Positions 1 through 10,802 of a DNA stretch of 64,000 bases are shown piece after piece (within the stretch, counting starts at the first letter, position 1; each line of letters begins with the position of its first letter). Origin of the DNA: Thalassotalea crassostreae (lineage in GTDB: Bacteria > Pseudomonadota > Gammaproteobacteria > Enterobacterales > Alteromonadaceae); contig NZ_CP017689.1 in the NCBI RefSeq assembly GCF_001831495.1, forward strand, positions 2,108,001 to 2,172,000, read 5' to 3'. The notes below the pieces were generated by a model, which searched no databases, was not told the DNA's origin, and saw only the letters and a list, made by a program, of their open reading frames with translations. Both the position numbers and the translations under genes were made by a program.

Positions 1-282
1 TCGGGTGAAATCATTGCAAATTTGGATATGCGCGTGACTATGTTATCGCAATATGTAGAACAACTCTCTTCTTCGACTTTTGTTACTAAGCTCTACTATT
101 TTGTCTCAAATATTGATGCCGACATTGCGAGAGCGACGTTGCAAGATCATCAATTAAACATTCCTTTAACCGTTGAAGCAGCTGGCTGTGGTCTTATCTT
201 AGCGACTCTTTTACAGGCAATAATTCAAATAACTTACAATTTATTAGATAAACGAAGAAGAAAAAGCTTAAAAAATAGTTAA
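1..282 (+). CDS. C-terminal part of a DUF2937-like membrane protein (5' end outside window)
   Basis: The reading frame is open from base 1, so the gene begins upstream of the window; about 93 codons of its end are visible. The visible part has a polar stretch, then a hydrophobic segment (roughly residues GCGLILATLLQAII) that would make one membrane helix, and a basic tail (DKRRRKSLKNS) likely to face the cytoplasm. The pattern of an amphipathic region with a '...IPLTVEA' motif before the last helix recalls the DUF2937 family of about 170 residues, which has no known function. That family call is from memory and tentative. An internal ATG at 28 is not taken as the start, because the frame continues upstream. 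Confidence 0.55.
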   Translation, partial: SGEIIANLDMRVTMLSQYVEQLSSSTFVTKLYYFVSNIDADIARATLQDHQLNIPLTVEAAGCGLILATLLQAIIQITYNLLDKRRRKSLKNS

Positions 283-318
283 TTTTATGTAAATAATAGG
301 ACACACATAGTTTTTTAT

Positions 319-2121
319 TTGGAATTTATTTTGAAGAAAACAGATGTCTCAAACTATGACCATTTTTTGAAAGTGGTTGATTGTCAACAAGCTTGCCCTG
401 CCCATACGCCGGTTCCTGAATATATTCGACTTATTGCTGATAAACGTTATACCGATGCCTACATGTTAAATTGGCAATCAAACGTCTTTCCCGGTGTACT
501 AGGAAGGGTCTGTGATAGGCCTTGTGAACCAGCATGTCGCCGAGGACGTGTAGAAGAAGAACCTGTGGCAATTTGTCGTTTGAAACGAGTCACTTCAGAT
601 TACAAAGAAGATATAGAAGACAGATTGCCTTCAATTCCAAAACAAAAAAATGGTAAACATATCGCGTTAATTGGTGCAGGCCCTGCATCACTAACCGTTG
701 CTCGTGATCTAATGCCGCTTGGCTATGATGTTACTATCTATGATCGTGACAAAAAAGGCGGTGGTATGATGCGCTCGCAAATACCAGCGTTTCGTCTTCC
801 AGAAACCGTACTCGATGAAGAAATTGATTACATCCTAAATATGGGCGTTAAAACCGTATTCGGTAAAAATGTCGACAGTTTGCACGATTTATTGCAGCAA
901 AACTACGATGCAATATTTGTCGGTACCGGAGCACCTAAAGGTCGCCCGATGAATATCGATGGTTACCAAGAATCAAAAGATCACATTGCACTTGGCATTG
1001 ATTGGCTTTCAAATGTGACGTTTGAACACATCAACGAAGCGCCGAAACGTGTGGTTGTTTTAGGTGGCGGTAACACCGCGATGGATTGTTGTCGAACTGC
1101 CAAGAGACTTGGCGCTACCGATGTTAAAGTCATTGTTCGTTCAAGTTACGAAGCAATGAAAGCTTCTCCATGGGAAAAAGAAGATGCTGCTGCAGAAAAC
1201 ATCGAAATTATTGTCAACCATACACCTAAGGAATACGTGGTCGAAAATGGTAAGTTCAAAGGCGTACTATTTGATGAAGTAGAATCATTTTATGACCGCG
1301 GTGGTAAACGTGTTTTGAAGAAGACAGGGAAAACGTTACTCGCTGAATGTGACTTAGTGTTGGTCGCCATTGGCCAAGATACTTCGTTTTCTTGGATTGA
1401 ACGCGACATAGGCCTCGACTTCAACGAATGGGATCAACCCGTACTAAATGAAGCTACGCTGCAATCGACCATTGATAGAGTATTCTTTGGCGGCGATGCC
1501 GCCTTCGGCCCGGAAAATATTATTACAGCAGTGGCTCATGGCCATAAAGCGGCTATTTCTATCGATTTATTTTGTCAAGGCATCAGCCCAACCACTCGAC
1601 CAGACAGTAAATTTAATTTGCTTAGCCAAAAAATGGGTATGCACGAATGGAGTTATGGCAACATTATTGACCATGATAACCGCAAAGCTGTACCGCATAT
1701 TAGCTGGGAAGAAGCAGTTAAAGAACTTGCCACAGAAGTTGAGTTGGGTTTTGATGAAAAACTCGCTCTCGAAGAGGCAAGCCGCTGTTTAAATTGTGAT
1801 ATTCACACCGTATTTACTGAAAGTACCTGTATCGAATGTTCTGCCTGTGAAGACATCTGCCCTACCGATTGTATCAACTTTATTCCCGACATCGACGATG
1901 ACACCACACCGGCAATAGAGTTATTGAAGGGTAAATTAAAAGTTGAGAAAGCTCACGACGATCAAGACTACCTGATATCTGACAAAATGAAGACTGGCAA
2001 TATCATGGTTAAAGATGAGGATGTTTGTTTGCATTGTGGTTTATGTGCTGAGCGCTGTCCTACGGGTGCTTGGGACATGCAAAAATTAACGCTTGATAAC
2101 ATAGAGGCGACCATTAAATGA
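319..2121 (+). CDS. GltD-like FAD/NAD(P) oxidoreductase with C-terminal 2[4Fe-4S] ferredoxin domain
   Basis: This flavoprotein resembles the small subunit of glutamate synthase. An N-terminal cysteine-rich region (CQQACPAHTPVPEYI, then CDRPCEPACRRG) should hold [4Fe-4S] clusters. It is followed by an FAD-binding fold (GAGPASL near residue 118) and an NAD(P)-binding fold (GGGNTAMD near residue 250). The C-terminus adds two ferredoxin-type cysteine sets (CIECSACEDICP and CLHCGLCAERCP). It overlaps the next gene by 4 bases (ATGA), so the two are probably translationally coupled. I infer that it passes electrons between the oxoacid:ferredoxin oxidoreductase encoded next door and NAD(P)H. The start is uncertain: the frame has no upstream ATG, only TTG at 319 and TTG at 331, with a weak AGGA about 15 bases before the first. 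No glutamate synthase large subunit is nearby. Confidence 0.8.
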   Translation: MEFILKKTDVSNYDHFLKVVDCQQACPAHTPVPEYIRLIADKRYTDAYMLNWQSNVFPGVLGRVCDRPCEPACRRGRVEEEPVAICRLKRVTSDYKEDIEDRLPSIPKQKNGKHIALIGAGPASLTVARDLMPLGYDVTIYDRDKKGGGMMRSQIPAFRLPETVLDEEIDYILNMGVKTVFGKNVDSLHDLLQQNYDAIFVGTGAPKGRPMNIDGYQESKDHIALGIDWLSNVTFEHINEAPKRVVVLGGGNTAMDCCRTAKRLGATDVKVIVRSSYEAMKASPWEKEDAAAENIEIIVNHTPKEYVVENGKFKGVLFDEVESFYDRGGKRVLKKTGKTLLAECDLVLVAIGQDTSFSWIERDIGLDFNEWDQPVLNEATLQSTIDRVFFGGDAAFGPENIITAVAHGHKAAISIDLFCQGISPTTRPDSKFNLLSQKMGMHEWSYGNIIDHDNRKAVPHISWEEAVKELATEVELGFDEKLALEEASRCLNCDIHTVFTESTCIECSACEDICPTDCINFIPDIDDDTTPAIELLKGKLKVEKAHDDQDYLISDKMKTGNIMVKDEDVCLHCGLCAERCPTGAWDMQKLTLDNIEATIK

Positions 2122-3950
2122 TGAATAGCAATGTAGTTAATGACTTTGTCGTAAAATTTGCCAACACTAATGGTACAGGTTCAGCGAGCGCAAATAACAT
2201 GTTTGCAAAAGCAATAATGAGAATGGGTATACCGGTTAGTGCAAAAAACATTTTCCCATCCAATATTCAAGGCGCGCCCACTTGGTATGAAGTAAGAATT
2301 AATGAAAATAACTTTTTAGGACGACGTGGTGGTAAAACCGAAATTGTTGTTGCTATGAATGCGCAAAGTTTTGTCGCCGATCTCGAAGACGTCAAAGATG
2401 GTGGTTATTTACTCTACGATTCATCGAAAAAGTTACCTGAGCACTTAATTCATTCAAACATAAACTATTTAGGTATTCCTATTTCGGCTATTTGCTTGAA
2501 AGAATATAAAAACCCTCGACAACGCCAACTGTTTAAAAACGTAATATATGTCGGCGCATTAGCGGCATTACTAGAGATAGAATTTGATGTGCTAAAGACT
2601 TTGGTTGGCGATCAATTCAAAGGCAAAGAGAAGCTGATCACCCCGAATATATATGCCTTAGAATTAGGCTATCAATATGCGACTAATCACTTTAGCTGCC
2701 CTTTACGCTATAAAGTTGAGCGCCGCGATCTTATTGATAATCGTATTATGGTTGATGGCAATACCGGTTGTGGATTAGGTGCAGTATACGGCGGTGCCAC
2801 AGTCGTTGGTTGGTACCCTATTACACCGTCAACTTCAGTCATTGAAAAATTCGCAAGTTATTGTGAACGTTTGCGCATTGATCCTGCAACAGGCAAGAAG
2901 AACTTTGCCATTGTTCAGGCTGAAGATGAATTAGCGGCAATTGGTATGGCCATTGGTGGCGGTTGGAACGGCGCTAGAGCATTTACAGCAACAAGTGGTC
3001 CTGGTGTTTCATTAATGCAAGAGTTTTTAGGATTAGCATACTTTGCTGAGATTCCTGTGGTGTTAGTCAATGTGCAACGTGCTGGTCCGTCAACGGGTAT
3101 GCCAACACGAACCCAACAATCCGATATATTATCGTGTGCTTATGCATCTCATGGTGATACCAAACATATACTGTTGTTCCCCCAGTCACCTGCTGAATGT
3201 TTTGACATGACAGCACAAGCATTTGATTTAAGCGATCGTTTGCAGACGCCAGTGATCATCATGACTGACTTGGACTTAGGCATGAACGATCATCTCAGCC
3301 CGCCGTTCTTATGGAATGACAAACAAAAATACGATTTAGGTAAAGTATTATCGATACGTGAGCTTGATGAAGCGCAAAATTTTGGTCGTTATACAGATGT
3401 CGATGGCGATGGTATTTGTTATCGCACTTTAGCTGGTACACACCCATCAAAGGGAGCATTTTTCACCCGCGGAACCTCGAGAAATACCAAAGCTGTATAT
3501 TCTGAGAAATCGGAAGATTACGTTGAAAACATGCAACGCTTAGAAAAAAAATACAGAACAGCCGCCACATTAATGCCTAAGGCTGAAATGAGTAGTGGAC
3601 TGAGTAACGCTCAAATTGGCCTTGTTTATTATGGTTCTAGTGGTCAAGCGATTAACGAAACTAAACACTTGTTGCAAGAGAAAGGTTTCCCAGTCGATTT
3701 AATGCGCATCAAAGCATTTCCATTTGGTAATGAAATAAAACCGTTTATTGAAAGCCATGACATGGTTTTTGTTATTGAACAAAACCGCGACGGGCAGATG
3801 CGGATGTTATTAACCAATGAACTTGAAATTGACCCGGCTAAATTAAACCCAGTGCTTTGCTACGACGGGCTTTCAATTTCCGCGCAGGAAATATCAGACA
3901 TTGTTTGCACAACAATGGCAAAAAAACAGCCAAAACAAGAGGTAGTTTAA
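2118..3950 (+). CDS. korA: 2-oxoacid:ferredoxin oxidoreductase, fused gamma-alpha subunit
   Basis: This protein of 610 residues has the KorA layout. The N-terminal third is the gamma domain (FANTNGTGSASANNMFAKAI; GRRGGKTE), and the rest is the alpha (pyrimidine-binding) domain with GWYPITPSTSVIE, the QAEDELAAIGMAIG motif and TATSGPGVSLM, followed by the C-terminal domain (LVYYGSSGQAI). With the beta subunit it would oxidatively decarboxylate a 2-oxoacid to acyl-CoA and reduce ferredoxin. Family knowledge suggests 2-oxoglutarate as substrate, since the two-subunit fused form is typical of KorAB, but the sequence alone does not fix it. It overlaps the upstream flavoprotein by 4 bases and sits one base before the beta subunit, so all three are one operon. 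Confidence 0.82.
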   Translation: MMNSNVVNDFVVKFANTNGTGSASANNMFAKAIMRMGIPVSAKNIFPSNIQGAPTWYEVRINENNFLGRRGGKTEIVVAMNAQSFVADLEDVKDGGYLLYDSSKKLPEHLIHSNINYLGIPISAICLKEYKNPRQRQLFKNVIYVGALAALLEIEFDVLKTLVGDQFKGKEKLITPNIYALELGYQYATNHFSCPLRYKVERRDLIDNRIMVDGNTGCGLGAVYGGATVVGWYPITPSTSVIEKFASYCERLRIDPATGKKNFAIVQAEDELAAIGMAIGGGWNGARAFTATSGPGVSLMQEFLGLAYFAEIPVVLVNVQRAGPSTGMPTRTQQSDILSCAYASHGDTKHILLFPQSPAECFDMTAQAFDLSDRLQTPVIIMTDLDLGMNDHLSPPFLWNDKQKYDLGKVLSIRELDEAQNFGRYTDVDGDGICYRTLAGTHPSKGAFFTRGTSRNTKAVYSEKSEDYVENMQRLEKKYRTAATLMPKAEMSSGLSNAQIGLVYYGSSGQAINETKHLLQEKGFPVDLMRIKAFPFGNEIKPFIESHDMVFVIEQNRDGQMRMLLTNELEIDPAKLNPVLCYDGLSISAQEISDIVCTTMAKKQPKQEVV

Positions 3951-3951
3951 T

Positions 3952-5004
3952 ATGAGTTTTGCTAAGTCTAAATTTCAACATAAAAAATTACCTGTAAACG
4001 ATCTCGGGTTAACTTATCGTGACTATGAAGGTGCATTATCAACGTTATGTGCGGGCTGTGGCCATGATTCTATCTCATCGGCGATTGTTCATGCTTGTGC
4101 TGAGCTTTCAATTGAGCCACATAAAATCGCTAAGATGTCAGGTATTGGTTGTTCATCTAAAGCGCCTAATTATTTTTTAAATAATGCTCACGGATTTAAC
4201 TCTGTTCATGGTCGAATGCCATCGGTAACAACCGGAGCGAATTTAGCTAATGACGACCTCACCTATATCGCGATGTCCGGTGATGGTGACAGTGCATCAA
4301 TTGGCCTTGGCCAATTTGCGCATGTCGTTCGTCGACAATTGAACATGGTTTATATTGTCGCGAATAACGGCGTATATGGATTAACAAAAGGACAACTTGC
4401 TGCTACCGCAGATAAAGGCGTTAAGAACAAAGGTGGCGATTTAAGTTTATTTACTGACATCGATTTATGCACCACAGCACTGCAAATGGGCGCTTCGTTC
4501 GTTGCACGATGTTTTTCCGGCGATAAAGCACAATTGGTGCCGATATTAAAAGCTGCTATATCTCATCAAGGCTTTGCTTTTATTGATATTATTTCCCCCT
4601 GTGTCACTTTTAATAATCACCCAGGTTCTACCCGTTCGTACGATTATGTGCAAGAACATGTTGCAACAGGTGCAGTAACTGATTTTGTACCGGTAAAAGA
4701 AGAGATCACCACGAAAATACCAGCTGGTCAGTTTGAAGACATTTGTCTACACGATGGCTCTGTTTTACGACTTCATAAAGTTAAAAACGATTACGACACA
4801 TCAAATCGTTATAAAGCGATGAATGATATTGAAGAGCATAAGCAAAAAGGTGAGATCTTAACAGGATTGCTTTATATCGATCCTACGGCGAGTACATTCC
4901 ATGAGCTAAACAACACTACAGACACTCCTTTGAATAAAATCAAGCAAGACTTGCTTTGCCCTGGTGAACGAGTGTTAGGAACGATTAACGATAGCTTTAG
5001 ATAG
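3952..5004 (+). CDS. korB: 2-oxoacid:ferredoxin oxidoreductase, beta (TPP-binding) subunit
   Basis: This is the beta subunit, which binds thiamine diphosphate and one [4Fe-4S] cluster. Likely cluster ligands are visible: the LCAGCGHD pair near residue 33, the cysteine in SGIGCSS, and the cysteine in ISPCVTFN. The TPP motif is GDGDSASIG, followed further on by the NNGVYGLTKGQ segment found in KorB proteins, which supports 2-oxoglutarate as substrate. At 350 residues it is of normal length for the family. It starts one base after the alpha subunit stop with GAGGTAG as a ribosome site, and a terminator follows at about 5027. The enzyme is oxygen-sensitive in many organisms, but oxygen-tolerant forms are known in aerobes; this genome also encodes the ordinary 2-oxoglutarate dehydrogenase in the same window. 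Confidence 0.85.
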   Translation: MSFAKSKFQHKKLPVNDLGLTYRDYEGALSTLCAGCGHDSISSAIVHACAELSIEPHKIAKMSGIGCSSKAPNYFLNNAHGFNSVHGRMPSVTTGANLANDDLTYIAMSGDGDSASIGLGQFAHVVRRQLNMVYIVANNGVYGLTKGQLAATADKGVKNKGGDLSLFTDIDLCTTALQMGASFVARCFSGDKAQLVPILKAAISHQGFAFIDIISPCVTFNNHPGSTRSYDYVQEHVATGAVTDFVPVKEEITTKIPAGQFEDICLHDGSVLRLHKVKNDYDTSNRYKAMNDIEEHKQKGEILTGLLYIDPTASTFHELNNTTDTPLNKIKQDLLCPGERVLGTINDSFR

Positions 5005-5026
5005 CCTACACCGGTGAATAAAACAA

Positions 5027-5063
5027 AAAACCTTAGACTAATTAGTGAACCTAAGGTTTTTAT
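5027..5063 (+). terminator. Rho-independent terminator of the kor operon
   Basis: A perfect 10-bp stem (AAAACCTTAG at 5027-5036 with CTAAGGTTTT at 5051-5060) with a 14-base loop runs into a T-rich tail. It lies 22 bases after the korB stop. Confidence 0.8.
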
Positions 5064-5090
5064 TTTGATTATCTGAATGAGTAACTCATA

Positions 5091-5576
5091 TTAGTTTCTA
5101 ACATTACTGTCATACATTATCTTCTCTAGTTTAAAACTATCATATAATGCCTGATGAGCAGCTTTAGAAAACGTATCGGCTCTATTATCATAATCTTTTA
5201 TCCAGTCTATCAACATATTCAGGTTGCTATCCTGTTCGTCTTTAGAATGGTATTTATGTGGTTCCCATGGTCGATTATTAGCGTTTGCTATACAATCATC
5301 AATCGATAAATTTTAAAATATAACTTGGTTTGTTTTTGGTAGAACGAGTTCAATTAAGTCGCTATAGCATCCTTCAATAATCCATTGTTCATTTTCATTA
5401 ACGAACTGCTCTATTAATACCGACGATTTATCAATAGACATCCGCTGTGGCGGTGACACAGGCTCCCACGCAATGGTATCCAAATCAAAGTGCGGCAAGT
5501 TATGTTTGGATGATAATTGCCTTGCTAAAGTAGACTTTCCTGAACCAGAATTTCCAAAAATTACGATTTTTTTCAC
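5091..5576 (-). pseudogene. P-loop nucleotide kinase-like gene interrupted by one in-frame stop
   Basis: The first 87 codons encode a protein with a Walker A motif near the N-terminus (GNSGSGKST) and sequence typical of small AAA-type or shikimate/adenylate-kinase-like ATPases (HFDLDTIAWEP, IIEGCYSDL). Translation then meets TAA at 5313-5315, directly after ...NQVIF. The same frame continues without any shift for another 73 codons (beginning NLSIDDCIANANNRPWEPHKY, ending at TAA 5091-5093), and that part is rich in charged residues and reads like normal protein. The whole would be about 161 residues. TAA could derive from TTA (Leu) by one change, which would give a natural VIFLNLS strand. I therefore call it a recent nonsense pseudogene; a sequencing error at this base is the main alternative. 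Confidence 0.7.
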
Positions 5577-5607
5577 AACAAGCTCTACGTTAAAGTTTTT
5601 TACATAT

Positions 5608-5636
5608 AAAAAAGACCGCCATAGGCAGTCTTTTTT
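5608..5636 (-). terminator. Terminator of the pheST-ihfA operon
   Basis: The stem AAAAAAGACTGCC / GGCGGTCTTTTTT on the minus strand has one G-U pair and a 3-base loop. The T-run lies on the minus-strand 3' side, 20 bases after the ihfA stop. Confidence 0.75.
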
Positions 5637-5656
5637 GATTACTTAATATATTGCTG

Positions 5657-5950
5657 CTAACCGTTGTTAGCTTCTTCAACTCGGCTTTTAAGTTTCTGGC
5701 CTGGTCGAAACGTTACTACTTTACGGGCAGAAATTGGAATGTCTTCACCTGTTTTAGGGTTTCGTCCTGGTCGTTCATTCTTAACTCGCAAATCAAAATT
5801 ACCAAAACCTGATAACTTAACTTGCTCGCCTGCTTCTAAACAACTTCTGATCTGCTCAAAGAACTCTTCAACTAACACTTTTGCGTCGCGTTTACTAAGT
5901 CCCAATTCTTCGTATAAGTGTTCTGATACTTCTGCTTTGGTTAGCGCCAT
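5657..5950 (-). CDS. ihfA: Integration host factor alpha subunit
   Basis: This 97-residue protein of the HU/IHF family heterodimerises with IhfB to bend DNA at specific sites, acting in recombination, replication and sigma-54-dependent transcription. The alpha-subunit features are clear: [11 protein letters not shown] at the start, [23 protein letters not shown] in the beta-arm with the intercalating Pro in [10 protein letters not shown], and the [12 protein letters not shown] end. Length equals that of the E. coli protein (99). It follows pheT by 4 bases, the conserved pheS-pheT-ihfA order of gammaproteobacteria. IHF is relevant to this window because sigma-54 promoters upstream of nitrate genes often need it. 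Confidence 0.97.
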   Translation of the reverse strand: MALTKAEVSEHLYEELGLSKRDAKVLVEEFFEQIRSCLEAGEQVKLSGFGNFDLRVKNERPGRNPKTGEDIPISARKVVTFRPGQKLKSRVEEANNG

Positions 5951-5954
5951 ATTT

Positions 5955-8339
5955 TTAGTCTCTTAACGTAGCGTTGAATTCAACTTCTAGCGCATCGACT
6001 ACCTTAGTTACAACTGCCGAGATATCTTTTTCTTCAAGTGTTCTCTCGGTATCTTGCAATGTTAATGCGATTGCAAGGCTCTTAAAACCAGGTTCGATGC
6101 CTTTTCCTTGGTATACATCAAACAATTCTAGGCCAACTAAATGATTTGTGCCAATCTTTTCAATGAGTTGTAGCACTTTTTTTGCATTTATTTCATTTTT
6201 TACAACAACAGCAATGTCTCGACGGTTCGCTGGGAACTTAGAAATGTCTGCCGCTTGTGGAATTTTCTGAGTTAAAATTTCACTTTGTAAAAGTTCAAAA
6301 ACAAGAGTACGACCATTTAAACCTAGTTTACGTTCTAGCTCTGGGTGAACTGTTCCTACGTAACCAACTAAATTATCACCACGATAAATAGCAGCTGTTT
6401 GACCAGGATGTAATGCTGGATTTTCAGCAGCAACAAAAGTGTATGCATCAGCATTGCTCGTTAATGCTAATAACGCTTCAACATCGCCTTTCGCATCAAA
6501 GAAATCAACACCAACTTTCTCCAGGTTCCAATGTTCACCAGATTTAAGACCTGTGATCACACCGGCAAGCATTGCTTGTTGGTTAACACCGTTTTCTGCT
6601 TCTGTATCAGGAACAAAACGTAAACCACATTCAAATAAACGAACGCGCGACTGTTGACGGTTTTGGTTATTGATTACCGACTGTAATAAACCAGTCCATA
6701 AACTTAAACGCATCACTGACATCTCAGATGAAATTGGGTGTGGTAAAGTTAGCACCTCTTCTTCTGGATGCAATAGACTTTGAACTTTAGGATCAACGAA
6801 GCTGTATGTAATTGCTTCTTGGTATCCGCGATTAACTAATGCGTTACGGAATTTACCGATCGTTAATTGCGCTTCGTTATGATTGCGCATAGTTAACTTA
6901 GCAACCGGCGATACGTTTGGAATGTTGTTATAGCCAAACATACGAGCAACTTCTTCTGTTAAATCTTCTTCGATAGAAATATCAAAACGATAAGCTGGTA
7001 CGGTTGTTGTCCAAACATCGTCAGCGAAACTTACAGTTAAGCCTAAACGAGTTAGAATATCAGTAACCTTGTCGTCTTCAATATGAATACCGATGCGAGA
7101 ATCAAGCTTGCTGCGACGCAGACTAACTTGTTTTACAGAAGGGATATTTTCTTCGCTAACAGCTTCAACGATAGGCCCTGCTTCACCACCAACAATGTCC
7201 AATAACAAGGCGGTTGCACGTTCCATAGCGGTAAATTGTAATTGCGGATCAACACCACGCTCATAACGATGCGATGAATCAGTGTGTAAGCCGTATTGAC
7301 GTGCTTTACCTAAAATCGCTAATGGGGCAAAGAACGCAGCTTCTAATAATATATCTGTTGTTTCAGTCGTTACACCTGACTCTTCACCACCAAAGATACC
7401 TGCCATCGCTAACGCTTTGTTATCATCGGCAATTACTAACGTTTCTTTTGAAAGTTTAACTTCTGCGCCATCGAGTAACGTAAGCTCTTCTTTATCATTA
7501 GCAAAACGAACATTAATACCGCCATCAATTTTACTTAAATCGAATGCGTGCATCGGATGACCAAGTTCAAGTAACACATAATTAGTTACATCAACTACTG
7601 GATCGATTGAACGAGTAGCACAACGACGAAGCTTTTCTACCATCCACAATGGAGTCTGTGCTTTCACATTAACATTTTTAATCACACGACCAAGGTATCT
7701 TGGACACGCTTGACCAGCACTAATGTTAATTGCGATTTTGTCATCGATAGTCGCAACATTCTCAGTAATTTCTACTTCATTGACTGCCATAGAATTTAAA
7801 ACGCCAACTTCACGAGCTAAGCCTTTTATACCTAAACAGTCACCACGGTTTGACGTTAAATCAACATCAATCGTTACGTCATTTAGATCTAGATATTCAC
7901 GAACACAAGTACCAATTGGCGCATCTTGAGGTAACTCAAGAATGCCATCAGAACTGTCTGCTAAGCCAATTTCAGATTCACTACACAACATACCGTGTGA
8001 AGGCACGCCACGAAGTTTAGCTTTTTTAATTTTAAAGTTACCAGGTAATACTGCGCCAACTTTAGCAACAGCAACCTTTAAACCAAGACGACAGTTTTTG
8101 GCACCACATACGATATCAACAACTTCATCACCAACGTTTACTTTGGTTACTTGTAATTTGTCAGCATCAGGGTGTTGGCCGCACTCGATAACTTCACCAA
8201 CAACCACATTGGTAAACTCACCAGCAACTGGGTCTACGCCGTCTACTTCTAGGCCAGCCATTGTAATTTGATGAGCTAACTCATCTGAAGAAATTGCAGG
8301 ATTAACCCACTCTCTTAACCATGATTCACTAAATTTCAT
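5955..8339 (-). CDS. pheT: Phenylalanine--tRNA ligase beta subunit
   Basis: This protein of 794 residues has the full bacterial PheT layout: an N-terminal tRNA-binding OB-fold (about residues 40-150, with [18 protein letters not shown]), the B3/B4 editing domain, the B5 domain, the catalytic-like core ([12 protein letters not shown]) and the C-terminal anticodon-binding ferredoxin-like domain ([14 protein letters not shown]). With PheS it forms the alpha2-beta2 enzyme that charges tRNA-Phe and hydrolyses mischarged Tyr-tRNA-Phe. It begins 11 bases after pheS. Length matches the E. coli protein (795). Nothing unusual is seen. Confidence 0.98.
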   Translation of the reverse strand: MKFSESWLREWVNPAISSDELAHQITMAGLEVDGVDPVAGEFTNVVVGEVIECGQHPDADKLQVTKVNVGDEVVDIVCGAKNCRLGLKVAVAKVGAVLPGNFKIKKAKLRGVPSHGMLCSESEIGLADSSDGILELPQDAPIGTCVREYLDLNDVTIDVDLTSNRGDCLGIKGLAREVGVLNSMAVNEVEITENVATIDDKIAINISAGQACPRYLGRVIKNVNVKAQTPLWMVEKLRRCATRSIDPVVDVTNYVLLELGHPMHAFDLSKIDGGINVRFANDKEELTLLDGAEVKLSKETLVIADDNKALAMAGIFGGEESGVTTETTDILLEAAFFAPLAILGKARQYGLHTDSSHRYERGVDPQLQFTAMERATALLLDIVGGEAGPIVEAVSEENIPSVKQVSLRRSKLDSRIGIHIEDDKVTDILTRLGLTVSFADDVWTTTVPAYRFDISIEEDLTEEVARMFGYNNIPNVSPVAKLTMRNHNEAQLTIGKFRNALVNRGYQEAITYSFVDPKVQSLLHPEEEVLTLPHPISSEMSVMRLSLWTGLLQSVINNQNRQQSRVRLFECGLRFVPDTEAENGVNQQAMLAGVITGLKSGEHWNLEKVGVDFFDAKGDVEALLALTSNADAYTFVAAENPALHPGQTAAIYRGDNLVGYVGTVHPELERKLGLNGRTLVFELLQSEILTQKIPQAADISKFPANRRDIAVVVKNEINAKKVLQLIEKIGTNHLVGLELFDVYQGKGIEPGFKSLAIALTLQDTERTLEEKDISAVVTKVVDALEVEFNATLRD

Positions 8340-8350
8340 TATTGGCTTTC

Positions 8351-9382
<1,032 letters not shown>

Positions 9383-9425
9383 TTACGCAATTAGTCGATA
9401 GGCGTAAACATCCTAAAATAATAAA

Positions 9426-9513
9426 GGCGGTATTTTTACACGAATGCCGCCGTATTTATAGAGAAAACCTTAATTTTGTTGGAAATAATTCACCCCGCTG
9501 AATACGGGGTGAA
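9426..9513 (-). promoter_or_regulatory. pheST leader with two hairpins
   Basis: Between the ABC exporter genes and pheS two inverted repeats are visible. One is a 9-bp perfect stem (TTCACCCCG / CGGGGTGAA, around 9488-9512, 7-base loop). The other begins GGCGG at 9451 and ends CCGCC at 9426 on the minus strand, followed by a T-rich stretch. The second could be an attenuator before pheS, as in the E. coli pheM-pheST leader. I found no phenylalanine-rich leader peptide, so attenuation is only a possibility. The first could equally end the upstream operon. The rest of this 271-base gap shows nothing clear. Confidence 0.35.
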
Positions 9514-9602
9514 ACAAGGTATGATTGGTTATGCTAGTTTAGCCGGTTTAAAGCCGCTCAAAGTCTAGTAATTTATCTAGTCAAACCCAGTAATTAACTA
9601 GT

Positions 9603-10802
9603 TTACCTAAATAGTACCGACTCCTTGTTAAACCAGTACACACAGAAGCAAATTGAAATTATTGCAAACACTCCAGTAGACGCAAAGATTGGAACAAGAA
9701 AGCTATAGTCCAATGTTCCTTTTAATAACTCTTTAATCGCAAGTGCAACATTAGAAATTGGGATCATCGACCACATAGTATTTAACGAAACACCAGGAGT
9801 CATGCCAACGATCACTGGAAAGATAACAAAAATTGACATTGGCCCCATGTAATTTTGTGCTTCTTTATAACTACTTGCGTAAATAGATATTGCTAATAAC
9901 GTTGCACTAAATATTGCTGAAACCGGCAGCAATAATAAAACAATCAAACCATAATCTATCCAGCCAACCGAAGCGAGCACTTCAGACACTGCTTTTACAT
10001 CCAAGATTTGGCCAATAATGAAAGACCAGAATACCATGGAAAATATAGTTATTAGGGCGGTCATCACAGCAGTTGTCATTATGCAAAGAAACTTCCCAAT
10101 CACTAATGCAAACCTTGAAACGGGAGTTAACAATAGCGTTTCTATAGTGCCCCGCTCCTTTTCACCTGCGCCCAAATCAATTGCAGGATACATTGCTCCG
10201 GTTAAACACAATGGAATAAGTAAATATGGAATAAGGCCACCTATTTTTTCACCAAAGCTTTCTCGTTCATTAGCGGTATCAATCTCTTCAAGCTCAATCG
10301 GTTGGTTAAATACAGCTATTTGTTCTTCACTAAAACCTAAATTGTCTAGCTTTTGTTGCTGTAATGAGCCGATATACTCATTAATTACTTCATCTACTTT
10401 AAACTTAGTAGCGCCTATAACGCTTGCACCATTAAAATACACTTTCCATTTTGATGTTTTAGTCTGATTGTTCGCATTAAAATTTTGATCAATATTAATA
10501 ACCAAATCAACTTTATCAGCTTCTATTGCGTCAATAATGCTGCTCTCGTCAGTTAGATCAACATTCACTTCATTAAAATCACTATGATAAAATAGTTTTG
10601 TGGTAAAATCGGCTGCAGCTGTTTGATTGATCACGACATAACGAATCACTTTTTCTTGTTCGATAATCGCTGCTTTGGTGCCAAGTACGCCTAATATTCC
10701 AAAAACCACAGGAAAAATAACCATTGGCAGAGCGATAATAAAGAACAACGTCTTTTTGTCGCGCAAAAGCTCGACTAACTCTTTAATAAATACTAGCCAC
10801 AT
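9603..10802 (-). CDS. natB: ABC-2 type permease, NatB-like exporter subunit
   Basis: This inner-membrane protein of 399 residues has one N-terminal helix (after KELVELLRDKKTLFFII), a large external domain of about 150 residues, and then five or six helices toward the C-terminus. The motif GAGEKERGTIETLLLTPVSR between helices is characteristic of the NatB/ABC-2 permease family (COG1668). B. subtilis NatAB exports sodium; the substrate here cannot be told from sequence. The gene overlaps the ATPase gene by 20 bases and is the second gene of a two-gene operon. Confidence 0.8.
   Translation of the reverse strand: MWLVFIKELVELLRDKKTLFFIIALPMVIFPVVFGILGVLGTKAAIIEQEKVIRYVVINQTAAADFTTKLFYHSDFNEVNVDLTDESSIIDAIEADKVDLVINIDQNFNANNQTKTSKWKVYFNGASVIGATKFKVDEVINEYIGSLQQQKLDNLGFSEEQIAVFNQPIELEEIDTANERESFGEKIGGLIPYLLIPLCLTGAMYPAIDLGAGEKERGTIETLLLTPVSRFALVIGKFLCIMTTAVMTALITIFSMVFWSFIIGQILDVKAVSEVLASVGWIDYGLIVLLLLPVSAIFSATLLAISIYASSYKEAQNYMGPMSIFVIFPVIVGMTPGVSLNTMWSMIPISNVALAIKELLKGTLDYSFLVPIFASTGVFAIISICFCVYWFNKESVLFR

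Noticed and set aside
1448..1792. A 114-codon plus-strand frame inside the flavoprotein gene
   Set aside because: It is in another frame of a gene with strong motifs throughout.
5664..5966. A 100-codon open frame on the plus strand
   Set aside because: Exact antisense of ihfA, which is certain.
10018..10467. A 149-codon open frame on the plus strand
   Set aside because: Antisense to the NatB-like permease gene, with no ribosome site or recognisable domain.
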